DNA of 64,000 bases from Roseibium aquae (lineage in GTDB: Bacteria > Pseudomonadota > Alphaproteobacteria > Rhizobiales > Stappiaceae), in NCBI RefSeq assembly GCF_008711285.1, contig NZ_VXDC01000001.1, positions 248,001 through 312,000 on the forward strand, in the 5' to 3' direction. The notes under the pieces are model-generated. The model saw only the letters and a list, made by a program, of their open reading frames with translations, was not told the origin of the DNA and ran no database searches. Positions within the stretch are counted from its first letter, which is position 1. Each line of letters begins with the position of its first letter. This document shows, one piece after another, positions 51,521 to 60,025 of the stretch. Position numbers and translations under genes: made by a program.

Positions 51521-52117
51521 TCACCAGTCGATATCGAACCTGCAGGCGTCCGCGCCGCACGCCCGGCAGGTCGTTTCCCTGACTTCGGCCGCCGGATTGA
51601 CCAGTTCTTGAAACAGGCGTTCAAACACCGCGGCATTCCAATCGCACAGGGGCTTTTTCGCAGTTTCTCCGAGGATCAGCGGATTGTCGTAAAGCGCAAA
51701 CCGGAGCGGCTGGAAGCTCAGGATTTCAAATCTGCCGGATCCGGCGAAGGTCCACGCGTTCTTCGCAATTGCTTTCGCAAGGAGCCGGGCCGATGCGGAC
51801 GCAGGCAACATCTTCAGTAACCATTGCGCGGTCTTCGGAATCCGATGGGCCAGAATGTAATCCGCGGTCCGGCGTCCGGCTTGCCTGGACAAGTGTGCGG
51901 CCTCGTTGGGGCGTTCGGCTCGCAGGTGCCGATGAAACCGGGCGACGGGCTGCTCCGGGATCAAACCGGTCATATCGGGCAGTGTCGTGATCTGCGCCTT
52001 TTGCAAGAGATCGGTCCAAAGCGCCGTTTCCCCTGCGTTTTCTAAAACGGTTTGAAACTGGGTGAGCGCATTTGGTCCAATGCGCGCCCCCGGTTCCACC
52101 TGCTGGACTTCAGGCAT
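51521..52117 (-). CDS. bchJ: BchJ, V4R-domain protein
   Basis: A 198-residue protein with a C-terminal V4R (4-vinyl reductase) domain ending in [18 protein letters not shown]. It was once proposed as the 8-vinyl reductase, but is now thought to help substrate handling around BchE or chlorophyllide reduction. The start at 52117 overlaps the bchE end by 8 bases, so the two are co-translated, as in other bchEJ operons. It converges with the DUF1194 gene. Confidence 0.92.
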   Translation of the reverse strand: MPEVQQVEPGARIGPNALTQFQTVLENAGETALWTDLLQKAQITTLPDMTGLIPEQPVARFHRHLRAERPNEAAHLSRQAGRRTADYILAHRIPKTAQWLLKMLPASASARLLAKAIAKNAWTFAGSGRFEILSFQPLRFALYDNPLILGETAKKPLCDWNAAVFERLFQELVNPAAEVRETTCRACGADACRFDIDW

Positions 52118-53765
52118 TTTCCGCCATCTGTTCCGTGCCGCCACCACAGGCCATGGCTGCGGCGGCCGCGGCGCTTTTACGCTCTTCCGCGCGCTCTTTG
52201 CCCTGAACCTTCAAGGCCTCCCGGCGCTCGGCGGCGCGAGAAGCGCGGTCGGCCGCCGATTCCCAATCGGCAAGCTGGGCTTCCGCCAGGGTGCGTGTTT
52301 CGTCGAAATCGAAATGAACCTTGTCCTTGGATTGCGGTCCCCAGTAGCCAGCCTTGCCAAGATCGTAAAACGTGCGGGCAAATCCGGCTTTCAAGAAGGC
52401 CTTGAGACAGCCGAGCAGATAACGCCGGCGAAAACCGGTGCCGCGCCATGGATAGTGAAACAGCGCCTTTTGCATATAGAAACGCCGGTAGTTCTTCATG
52501 ACACCATTCAACAGTTCGCCGCGCGTCATTTCCGCCGGCTTCATGATCGGGGTCACGAAGTTGTATTTGGAGAAATCGAAGATCTCCACCTGGTCGCGGA
52601 TCTCCTGAAACAGCGGCGTGAAGGGCCATGGCGTGTACATCGCCCAATTGGCAAGATCGGGCTGCCAGTCCCAGGCCATCCGGTAGGTTTCTTCCAGGGT
52701 TTCTTCGGTTTCATTGTCGAGGCCGACAATGAACTGGGCCTCGACAAAAATATCGGCCTCCCTGAGAAGGCGGATTGCCTCCTTGTTGTCGTTGACTTTC
52801 GTTTCCTTGTTGAACTGGTCCAATTTCAATTGGGCCGCCGCTTCGGTGCCGAGACTGACATGCACGAGACCGGCCTTGCGGTAGAGCGGCAGAAGCTCCT
52901 TGTCGCGCATGATGTCGGTCACCCGTGTATTGATGCCCCATTTCACCTTATCGGGCAGGCCGCGCGCGATCAGTTCTTCGCAAAACTGAACGAATTTCTT
53001 GCGATTGATGGTGGGTTCCTCGTCCGCGAGAATGAAGAAGCCGACATTGTGATCGGTCACCAGCCGTTCGATCTCATCGACAACTTTCAGCGGATCGCGG
53101 ACCCGGTAGTCGCGCCAAAACTTCCACTGCGAACAGAACGAGCAGGTGAACGGACAGCCGCGGGCCAGATTGGGGATGGCCACCCGGGTGTTGAGCGGCA
53201 CATAGATATATTTGTCCCATTCGAGGATGCCCCAATCAGGGTCGATCCCATCCAGATCCTTGACCGTGGCGGCAGCCTGGGTGGCGACGATCTGGTTGTC
53301 CGCCCGAAAGGCGATGCCCTTGATTTTTTTCTGATCCTTCGGCCACCGGCCCTCGTCGATGGCGCGCATCAACTCAACGACAATCTCTTCGCCCTCACCC
53401 CGAACAATAACGTCGATCCAGGGGGCTTCGCTCAGGACCTGCTTGTACATGAAGGTGGCATGGACGCCGCCCAGTACACCGACGGCATCAGGAGCTTCCT
53501 CTTTGGCGATCTCCAGAATGCGTTCGGCTGCGTAGATCGAGGGCGTGATGGAGGTGACGCCGACAACATCCGGCTGGATGCGGGCAATCTCGCTGCGCAA
53601 GGCATCGTCATCCAGATGATTGGTCATTGCATCCACGAAGTGGATGTCGTCGAATCCCGCCCGTTTCAAGCTTCCGGACAAATAGGCGACCCAGGCAGGG
53701 GGCCAGCTGCCTGCGATCTCCGCACCGCCGGAATGATAGTTGGGGTGAACAAACAGGATCCGCAT
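52110..53765 (-). CDS. bchE: Anaerobic Mg-protoporphyrin IX monomethyl ester cyclase BchE
   Basis: A 551-residue B12-dependent radical-SAM enzyme that closes ring E without O2. An N-terminal cobalamin-binding-like domain starts with [20 protein letters not shown], followed by the CxxxCxxC radical-SAM motif [18 protein letters not shown] near residue 205. The start at 53765 excludes a long non-conserved upstream extension to 54029. An exact PpsR palindrome and an FNR-like box lie upstream. The C-terminus is basic and Ala-rich. Confidence 0.97.
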   Translation of the reverse strand: MRILFVHPNYHSGGAEIAGSWPPAWVAYLSGSLKRAGFDDIHFVDAMTNHLDDDALRSEIARIQPDVVGVTSITPSIYAAERILEIAKEEAPDAVGVLGGVHATFMYKQVLSEAPWIDVIVRGEGEEIVVELMRAIDEGRWPKDQKKIKGIAFRADNQIVATQAAATVKDLDGIDPDWGILEWDKYIYVPLNTRVAIPNLARGCPFTCSFCSQWKFWRDYRVRDPLKVVDEIERLVTDHNVGFFILADEEPTINRKKFVQFCEELIARGLPDKVKWGINTRVTDIMRDKELLPLYRKAGLVHVSLGTEAAAQLKLDQFNKETKVNDNKEAIRLLREADIFVEAQFIVGLDNETEETLEETYRMAWDWQPDLANWAMYTPWPFTPLFQEIRDQVEIFDFSKYNFVTPIMKPAEMTRGELLNGVMKNYRRFYMQKALFHYPWRGTGFRRRYLLGCLKAFLKAGFARTFYDLGKAGYWGPQSKDKVHFDFDETRTLAEAQLADWESAADRASRAAERREALKVQGKERAEERKSAAAAAAMACGGGTEQMAENA

Positions 53766-53786
53766 GGCTTTGTCCTTGACTGTGAG

Positions 53787-53829
53787 TGTCAATAAATATT
53801 GACACCAAAATCGTCGGTATGAATTGACG
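53787..53829. promoter_or_regulatory. PpsR operators of the bchE promoter
   Basis: TGTCAATAAATATTGACA (53787-53804) is an exact and fully symmetric PpsR palindrome, 22 bases from the bchE start. A degenerate second copy, CGT-N12-ACG at 53812-53829, follows after 7 bp. Together they resemble the usual tandem arrangement. Confidence 0.85.
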
Positions 53830-53837
53830 CAGGTCAA
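53824..53837. promoter_or_regulatory. FNR/FnrL-type box upstream of bchE
   Basis: TTGACGCAGGTCAA is a symmetric TTGAC-N4-GTCAA element 59-72 bases upstream of the bchE start. It resembles FnrL boxes of alphaproteobacteria and overlaps the weaker PpsR half-site. Anaerobic activation of bchE fits the requirement of the radical-SAM cyclase for low oxygen. No fnr gene is in the window. Confidence 0.6.
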
Positions 53838-54109
53838 GGTGTGTTTCGTTGGCATCTTGTTTGGGACTGCACCCTTGCCGGATTTGATGCCAACGGGCTG
53901 TCCGCTTTCAATATCGTGCCATCGGCGTGCTGCCGACCTCTTGCCAACAAGGCAGGCCTTGACGGTTTGCCGGCAATCTGGAGGCGGTGCCGCGCGGGCC
54001 TGTTTTTCACTCCGCTGATTTGGCCGCACGCTTTGGTCCTGACCGCGCCTTGCGTTCAGAAGGTTCTTCGCCGTAAGTGAGTCCCCTGTTCACAAGAAAG
54101 ACGACACCC

Positions 54110-55390
54110 ATGGCAAGTCAGAATTTCCCATGGTCTGCCCAAACCGCTCGCCAGCGTGCGGTAGACGCGTTCGACCGCTTGCAATCCCGGCCGGCAGAGC
54201 ATGCGGCCATCTATACCAAAGCGTTCGATCCCGCGGACCAGGATCTTCATGGTGATCCGGCGCATCCGCTATCCGGCGCTTTGATCAGCGTAAAGGCACT
54301 GTTTGACGTGAAAGGCGAAGTGACAACCGCCGGTGCGGATGTCTTGCGCGCGTGCGAACCGGCGCAAGAGGACGCGCCGGCGATCGCAAACCTGCGCGCG
54401 GCTGGTGCCGTGTTCACGGGCCTCACAAACATGTCCGAGTTCGCCTATTCGGGCCTCGGCCTCAATCCCCATTTTGGAACGCCCGAAAATGCGGTTTTCC
54501 CAGGTTGCGCGCCAGGCGGGTCCACAAGCGGAGGCGCTGTCAGTGTTGCGCGGGGGCTTGCGGACATCGCCATCGGCAGCGATACGGGCGGGTCACTTCG
54601 GATCCCGGCCGCCTTCAACGGCCTTGTCGGGTTCAAGCCGACCCAAGCCTCGGTATCGCTTCAAGGCGGCTGCCCGCTGTCCGATACTCTGGACAGCTTT
54701 GGTCCGATGTCCCGGTCGGTCGCAGCCTGCGAGCTGGCGTGGCAGGTCATGGCGGGACGGGACGTGCTGCCGGTAAAGCCACGCCTTTCGCGTTTTATCG
54801 TGCCCGAGAACTTCGGTTTCAATGAGATGGATCCGGCAATCCGGAAGGGATTTGAGCGGGTCGTGCGAAGCCTTCAGTCGGGCGGCGCCGACATCGAAAG
54901 ACGCAAGCTCGCCTGTATTGAGCCTTATGATCAGATCCCGCCTTGGCATTTCACGTCGGTGGAGTCGCGGGCCCATTACGAGAATTTTTTCGTCAATCAG
55001 GCCTCCCATATGGATCCCCGCGTTCACGCCCGCATGGGGCGTGCGGATGAGATCAGTGCAGTGACCTATCGCCAAAGCCTCAATCGCCGAAAGGCTTTCG
55101 TGAAAGTCTTCGCCGAGGAGTTGGGTGATGCCTTGCTCTTGCTGCCGACGACACCGATCCTGCCGCCCGCGTTGGCGCGTCTCGAGGACGACGCGGTGTT
55201 CAACAGCTTGAATCTGTTGGCCCTGCGCAATCCGTCTCTGGCGAATATCGCCGATGGATGCAGCATTGCGCTCCCCTTTGTCGACGGCGGGCTTGTCTTG
55301 AGCGCTATGTTGATCGGGCCAAACGGCCATGACCATCAATTGCTCGCATGCGCAAAGCATATCGAACCGCTTCTGGCCGACATGACTTGA
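54110..55390 (+). CDS. Amidase signature family hydrolase
   Basis: A 426-residue cytosolic amidase. The Ser-cisSer-Lys triad is visible: Lys62 in ALISVKALFDVKG, the GGSTSGG loop around 136-142, and the nucleophile Ser162 in GSDTGGSLRIPAAFNG. Members cleave amides such as indoleacetamide, malonamate or glutamine. In this location, beside a NicX-like ring-cleavage enzyme, an amide-hydrolysis step of an N-heterocycle pathway is possible; the known maleamate amidase NicF belongs to another fold. It is divergent from bchE and converges with the TRAP genes. Confidence 0.88.
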   Translation: MASQNFPWSAQTARQRAVDAFDRLQSRPAEHAAIYTKAFDPADQDLHGDPAHPLSGALISVKALFDVKGEVTTAGADVLRACEPAQEDAPAIANLRAAGAVFTGLTNMSEFAYSGLGLNPHFGTPENAVFPGCAPGGSTSGGAVSVARGLADIAIGSDTGGSLRIPAAFNGLVGFKPTQASVSLQGGCPLSDTLDSFGPMSRSVAACELAWQVMAGRDVLPVKPRLSRFIVPENFGFNEMDPAIRKGFERVVRSLQSGGADIERRKLACIEPYDQIPPWHFTSVESRAHYENFFVNQASHMDPRVHARMGRADEISAVTYRQSLNRRKAFVKVFAEELGDALLLLPTTPILPPALARLEDDAVFNSLNLLALRNPSLANIADGCSIALPFVDGGLVLSAMLIGPNGHDHQLLACAKHIEPLLADMT

Positions 55391-55401
55391 GAGTTTTTCA
55401 A

Positions 55402-55421
55402 GGACCGCCGGCGGGCGGTCC
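55402..55421. terminator. Hairpin between convergent amidase and TRAP genes
   Basis: GGACCGCC (55402-55409) and GGCGGTCC (55414-55421) form a perfect 8-bp stem with a 4-base loop. It lies midway between the stops of the convergent genes. T runs are weak on both sides (AATTTC on plus), so termination is probable but not textbook. Confidence 0.6.
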
Positions 55422-55444
55422 AATTTCTGGTCGGTGCTTGGTGG

Positions 55445-56758
55445 TTATCCCATCAAAGTTGGCAGAAGGGTCGCGAAAGCCGGAAAGGCAATCAAGAGAC
55501 CCAGCCGGATGATGTCGGCGATCCAGAAAGGCGTGACGCCCTTGAAGATCGTGCCGGTTGAAACTTCCGGCATCACGCCGCGCAGGACAAAGACATTGAG
55601 CCCGACAGGAGGCGTGATCAGGCTGATTTCCGTCACCACCACGACAACAATTCCGAACCAGATCAGCACCATTTCCGGCGGAACACCGGGAAACACCAGC
55701 TCTGCGATCATTGGATAAAAGACCGGCACGGTCAGCAGGATCATCGACAGGCTTTCCAGAATACAGCCAAGGACGAGATAGACTGCGATCACGAACATCA
55801 AAACCATCAGCGGCGACAGATCCATGGACTGGACCCAATTGGTCAAAACCGTCGGCAGATCGGCGATGTTGATAAAGTTGGAGAACATCAGGGCGCCGAT
55901 CAGCACGGAGAAAATCATGGCCGTGGTGCGCACGCTTTGAACCAAGATCTCGCTCAAGCTGGCCCAGGTCAGTTTTCTGCGCGCCAAGGTGAACAGAAAT
56001 GCCCCACCGGCACCGATTCCGGCAGCCTCCGTGGGTGTGAAGATCCCGCCATAAATGCCGCCCATCACCAGAAGAAACAGAACGATGACGCCCCACACGC
56101 CGCGCAGGGCCCGTAGCCGTTCGGACCATGGCATGCGGTCGCCCGGAGGGCCAGCCTTTGGGTTCAGCCAGGTTGTTGCCCGCACGGCACCCAGATAAAG
56201 CAAGATGCCCAACAGGCCCGGCAGAACCCCTGCCATGAAGAGTTGGCCGATATTCTGTTCGGTCATGATGCCGTAGAGCACCAGAATGACACTCGGTGGA
56301 ATGAGGATCCCGAGCGTGCCCCCGGCGGCGACCGACCCGGCTGCCAGGCTGTCCGAATAGCCGAACCTTTTCATGGAGGGCATGGAGACCCGCGCCATTG
56401 TCGCAGCCGTTGCAAGACTGGACCCGCAAACAGCGCTGAAGCCGCCGCAGGCCACCACTGTGGCCATCGCCAATCCGCCTTTGCGGTGCCCGAGAAACGC
56501 ATTGGCCGCGTCGTAGAGTTCTTGTGACAACCCCGCACGGGTTACGAAATTCCCCATCAGGATGAAGAGCGGGACCACCGACAGGGTGTAAGCCAGTCCG
56601 GTCTCGTAGGTGACCGTTCCGATCATGGCCAGCGCGGCATGCCAATTTACCATGTAGGCAAATCCGACGGTTCCGACCAAGCCCATGGCGAATGCGATGG
56701 GAACCCTGAGAAGAATAAGTGCGAGCAGAGCGGCGAAGCCGACGAGGGATTCCAGCAC
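55445..56758 (-). CDS. TRAP transporter large permease (DctM family)
   Basis: A 437-residue twelve-helix membrane protein. MLESLVGFAALLALILLRVP and the segment GTLGILIPPSVILVLYGIMTEQNIGQLFMAGVLPGLL are typical for DctM. It forms the Na+-driven translocation channel of a TRAP system with the DctQ protein upstream. The three TRAP genes run dctP-dctQ-dctM in one operon. Substrate is probably a carboxylate but is not set by sequence. Confidence 0.95.
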   Translation of the reverse strand: MLESLVGFAALLALILLRVPIAFAMGLVGTVGFAYMVNWHAALAMIGTVTYETGLAYTLSVVPLFILMGNFVTRAGLSQELYDAANAFLGHRKGGLAMATVVACGGFSAVCGSSLATAATMARVSMPSMKRFGYSDSLAAGSVAAGGTLGILIPPSVILVLYGIMTEQNIGQLFMAGVLPGLLGILLYLGAVRATTWLNPKAGPPGDRMPWSERLRALRGVWGVIVLFLLVMGGIYGGIFTPTEAAGIGAGGAFLFTLARRKLTWASLSEILVQSVRTTAMIFSVLIGALMFSNFINIADLPTVLTNWVQSMDLSPLMVLMFVIAVYLVLGCILESLSMILLTVPVFYPMIAELVFPGVPPEMVLIWFGIVVVVVTEISLITPPVGLNVFVLRGVMPEVSTGTIFKGVTPFWIADIIRLGLLIAFPAFATLLPTLMG

Positions 56759-56780
56759 GGTCGGTCCTTAAGTCTTGATG

Positions 56781-57287
56781 TCAGTCGGACGAAAAACTGT
56801 CGCGAAGGGTGGCAGCCGTCATGAAAAGCAAGGCGGCGCAGCTCAAGGCGGTTGAAAAGCTCATGAAAAAAGTCACCGGAGCGACCGGGATATTGAGCGC
56901 CGCCGTTTGATCTCCATAGGACACCTGTTCGACCGCCTTCAGCCAAAGGCGGTGGCTGAGGATGCCGAGCATTCCAGCGCAAAGCAGATTGATGAGGTTG
57001 TCCCGTACGATCTGGAGACCTTTGGGCATCCAGAAGTCCAACAGGTCGACGGACACGTGCTCACGCTGAACGGTGACCAGTGGCAAGCCCGCGAAAATCA
57101 GCGTCGCCATCATCAACTCGGTGATCTCGAACGCGCCGGCAAGCGGGGAGTTGAAGATGTAGCGGCCCCACACATCGATGAAGGTCAGAACCATCATGGC
57201 GAACAAGAGCGCGCCCGCGGCGGACTGAAGAATGCGAAGCGCCCAGCGGGCGCTCCGTATTTCTTCGATTTTGTTGCGGGACGCCAC
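56781..57287 (-). CDS. TRAP transporter small permease (DctQ family)
   Basis: A 168-residue protein with four hydrophobic helices, including FIDVWGRYIFNSPLAGAFEITELMM, the DctQ signature, and QREHVSVDLLDFWMPK. It starts 2 bases after the dctP stop and precedes dctM by 22 bases. It links the binding protein to the large permease. Confidence 0.93.
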   Translation of the reverse strand: MASRNKIEEIRSARWALRILQSAAGALLFAMMVLTFIDVWGRYIFNSPLAGAFEITELMMATLIFAGLPLVTVQREHVSVDLLDFWMPKGLQIVRDNLINLLCAGMLGILSHRLWLKAVEQVSYGDQTAALNIPVAPVTFFMSFSTALSCAALLFMTAATLRDSFSSD

Positions 57288-57289
57288 GA

Positions 57290-58324
57290 TCAGTTCGAGC
57301 CGGACGCGGCCGCGATTTCTGCCCGAAGCTCCGCCATGATGGCGGCGCCGTCGAGGCCTTTGGCATTGGCTTCCTCGATCCAGGCCTGTTCGATTTCAGC
57401 CGTCTTGGCTTTGATCTCCGTGACCATGGCGTCCGAGGCCTGGATGAGGGTAACCCCGGCCTCCATCATCGCGGCATTTCCGGCCGCGTCGGCATCGTCC
57501 CAGCCCTTGCCGGCAATCTTGGCGAAATGTTCGCCGGAGACGCTCATGATCGCTTCCTGGTCTGCCGCGGACAGATTGTCGAAGGACCGGGGGTTCATGA
57601 CGAGGAAAAAGCTGGTGTTGTAAAGGCCGCCTGGAACAATGGTGCCGTATTTGACGAGATCGGTGAGCCTGAATGACTTGATCGATTCTTGCGGGAAGAA
57701 CACGCCATCGGCCACCCCTGCGGCCATGAGCTCATAGGATTCAGGAGCCGGTTTGAGAAGGGCGGTTGCGCCGATCGCCTTTGCCACGTCGTTCACAACG
57801 CCGCCGCCAACGCGGATTTTCAGACCGTCGAGATCGGACAACTGTTCGACGGGACGCGCGGAATTAAAGATATTGCCAGGACCGTGGGTGAACAGGCCAA
57901 GCACTTTCACTCCGCGATGCTCTCCGACCGCCTCAAAGTGTTTCTGGTAAATGCGCCAATAGGCAACCGAGGTTGCCGTTGCGCTGTCGCCGAGAAATGG
58001 AAGCTCAACGGCTTTCGTGAGGGCGAAGCGCCCAGGCTGATAGCCGTGCACACCGTAGGTGATATCGGCCAGGCCATCCTTGGCGATGTCGAAATGCGCG
58101 GGCGGCTTGCCCAGTGGTTTCGGCAGGATTCGGACGGTCACATTGCCGTTCGTAGCTTTCTCCACCTCTTCTGCCCACGGAACGATCATGTTTGCCACGA
58201 TCGGGTGAGACGGTGGCAGCCAAGACGACAGATTCAATGTGGTCTGGGCGCTGACAGGTCCGGCAACGAGCGATGCCACGACGGCGGCCGCACCGAGTGT
58301 GATCGATTTAAAATTCTTGAGCAC
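57290..58324 (-). CDS. TRAP substrate-binding protein (DctP family)
   Basis: A 344-residue periplasmic solute receptor. A signal peptide (ITLGAAAVVASLVAGPVSAQ) precedes LNLSSWLPPSHPIVANMIVP. The DctP core GLKIRVGGGVVNDVAKAIGA with the carboxylate-binding Arg region follows, then YNTSFFLVMNPRSFDNLSAADQ. The ligand is probably an organic or aromatic acid used by the neighbouring enzymes. It is the first gene of the transporter operon, after a 174-bp promoter region. Confidence 0.94.
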   Translation of the reverse strand: MLKNFKSITLGAAAVVASLVAGPVSAQTTLNLSSWLPPSHPIVANMIVPWAEEVEKATNGNVTVRILPKPLGKPPAHFDIAKDGLADITYGVHGYQPGRFALTKAVELPFLGDSATATSVAYWRIYQKHFEAVGEHRGVKVLGLFTHGPGNIFNSARPVEQLSDLDGLKIRVGGGVVNDVAKAIGATALLKPAPESYELMAAGVADGVFFPQESIKSFRLTDLVKYGTIVPGGLYNTSFFLVMNPRSFDNLSAADQEAIMSVSGEHFAKIAGKGWDDADAAGNAAMMEAGVTLIQASDAMVTEIKAKTAEIEQAWIEEANAKGLDGAAIMAELRAEIAAASGSN

Positions 58325-58471
58325 GGGGTTCCTCCTCCCACCAACACGCCGCAGCGATGATTGGATCTATCTGCTACTGTTCAGTCCGCTGTTGAATTCG
58401 GTCCGGACTGCACTCCTCCCAAGCCAGTCTAGACTGCGTTTTCGGGTCCTCCCAATTAAATTCTTTCCATA

Positions 58472-58487
58472 GACCGACTGGTCAGTC
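58472..58487. promoter_or_regulatory. TetR-type operator-like palindrome upstream of dctP
   Basis: GACCGACTGGTCAGTC has the symmetric pattern GACYGAC-YR-GTCRGTC, which is common for TetR-family repressors of acyl-CoA metabolism genes. It lies 148 bases upstream of dctP and 12 bases past the ligase stop. No tetR gene is in the window, so a regulator encoded elsewhere would be needed. Confidence 0.4.
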
Positions 58488-58498
58488 AATTCTAATGA

Positions 58499-60025
58499 TC
58501 ACGTGCCGGTCTTGAAGAAGTTGTCTGCCAATAGTAGCTCGCGCACCGCGAAACGCTGGATCTTGCCCATGGCATTCACGGGCAGGCTGTCGGCGACGTG
58601 AATGCGTTTGGGATGCTTGAAACGCGCAATGCGGCCTGAGAAACGCGCCATGATCTCGGTGACGTCGAGGTGACAGCCGGCCGTTGGCACGACCACGGCG
58701 ACAGGTACCTCTCCCCATTTCTCGTCCGCTTCTCCGACAACGACGGCCTGCGCGATATCATCCATATCCATGAGAAGCCGCTCCACTTCTGCGGGGTAGA
58801 TGTTTTCGCCTCCCGAAATGATGACATCTTTCTTGCGATCGTTGACGACCAGATAGCCGTCCGGATCAATGAAGCCGATGTCACCGGTGAAAAACCAGCC
58901 CTCTTTGAGGGCATCGGCAGTCGCTTGCGGGTTGTTCCAGTATTCCCGCATGATATTCGGTCCCTTGATCGCGATTTCCCCGGCCTCTCCCGGCCGCACC
59001 GTTCGTCCCGCGTTGTCAATGATTTTCATCTCGCAGTGCAGACCCGGTTTGCCTGTCGTGCCAAGATGGCGAAAGGCGTCCTCTGGTTTCAGATAAACCG
59101 CGATCGGGCAGGTTTCGGTCGAGCCATAGACCTGGAGGACAGGGATGCTTCGGTTATGGAACGCAAGAATAAGGCTTTTGGGAACGGTCGAAGATCCGGT
59201 GGTAAGGGACCGAAGACTGCTCAAGTCGGTCTCTTGAAAATCCGCATGGGCGAGAACCGCCGCCATCGTCGCCGGCACGAGAACCGTCAAGTCCGGACGG
59301 TCCCTGGCGATCGCGGCCAGTGTCTCCGCCGGATCGAACTTGGCATGAAGATAGACGGTCCCGCCAGCGTAGAGGGCCGGGAGTGTCTGAATGTTCAGTC
59401 CGCCCACGTGGAACATCGGCAAGACACTCAGGATCCGGTCTTGGCTGGTCATGTCATGCATGTGAAGGCTGTTGAAGGCGTTCCACTGAAGCGCATCCTG
59501 GGTCAGGACCGCCCCCTTCGGATATCCGGTTGTTCCCGATGTGTAGACCAGAAGGACGGCATCTTCCGGTTTGCCGTCGTCAACATGTCTTTCGGCTGCC
59601 ACGGACTGTCCAAGGCAGGCCCAGTCCGGTCCAGAGGGCGCCGTGGACACGAAACGGCAGTCCGGAAGATCGTGCCGGAGGTTTTCTGCGCCCGGGTGAA
59701 AGGCGGGTTCCGCGATCAGCAGCTTTGCGCCTGCATCAGACAGAATGAAGCCGTGTTCTTCCGGCGCAAGCCGCCAGTTCAGCGGAAGGAAGATCGCTCC
59801 ATGGCGCGCGCATGCGAACAGCAGAATCAGAAATTCCGGGCTGTTGTGACCAAGATAGGCGACCCGGTCTCCCTGGCTTAACCCAAAGCGCCCGGAAAGT
59901 TCCCCGGTTCTTTCCTCAATGCGGCGCGCTAGCGCGGCATAGGTGATGGTCTCGCCCTCGAACACCAGCGCCGCCTTGCCGGGCGTGAACGCGGCGTGTT
60001 TGTCGATCCAGGACGCGATGCTCAT
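58499..60025 (-). CDS. AMP-forming acyl/aryl-CoA ligase
   Basis: A 508-residue ANL-superfamily enzyme. Core motifs in order: YTSGTTGYPKGAVLT (A3), LQVYGSTETCP (A5), GWFFTGDIGFIDPDGYL (A7), DRKKDVIISGGENIYPAEVE (A8) and the catalytic Lys in PVNAMGKIQR (A10). It activates a carboxylic acid to its CoA thioester. The A4 region FHVGGLN does not define the acid. It overlaps the stop-start junction with the acyl-CoA-dehydrogenase-like gene by one base, so the two are co-transcribed. Confidence 0.92.
   Translation of the reverse strand: MSIASWIDKHAAFTPGKAALVFEGETITYAALARRIEERTGELSGRFGLSQGDRVAYLGHNSPEFLILLFACARHGAIFLPLNWRLAPEEHGFILSDAGAKLLIAEPAFHPGAENLRHDLPDCRFVSTAPSGPDWACLGQSVAAERHVDDGKPEDAVLLVYTSGTTGYPKGAVLTQDALQWNAFNSLHMHDMTSQDRILSVLPMFHVGGLNIQTLPALYAGGTVYLHAKFDPAETLAAIARDRPDLTVLVPATMAAVLAHADFQETDLSSLRSLTTGSSTVPKSLILAFHNRSIPVLQVYGSTETCPIAVYLKPEDAFRHLGTTGKPGLHCEMKIIDNAGRTVRPGEAGEIAIKGPNIMREYWNNPQATADALKEGWFFTGDIGFIDPDGYLVVNDRKKDVIISGGENIYPAEVERLLMDMDDIAQAVVVGEADEKWGEVPVAVVVPTAGCHLDVTEIMARFSGRIARFKHPKRIHVADSLPVNAMGKIQRFAVRELLLADNFFKTGT

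Larger units (their letters stand above)
53766..54109. other. bchE-amidase intergenic region
   Basis: A 344-bp stretch separates bchE from the plus-strand amidase gene. The first 75 bases hold the bchE operators. The rest (53840-54109) has no convincing ORF or repeat that I can see; it marks the boundary between the photosynthesis cluster and the catabolic locus. Confidence 0.6.

Noticed and set aside
53840-54109. Cobalamin riboswitch upstream of the B12-dependent bchE
   Set aside because: No B12-box-like conserved stretch was visible, and the PpsR and FNR sites lie close to the start of the gene, leaving little room for a long leader.
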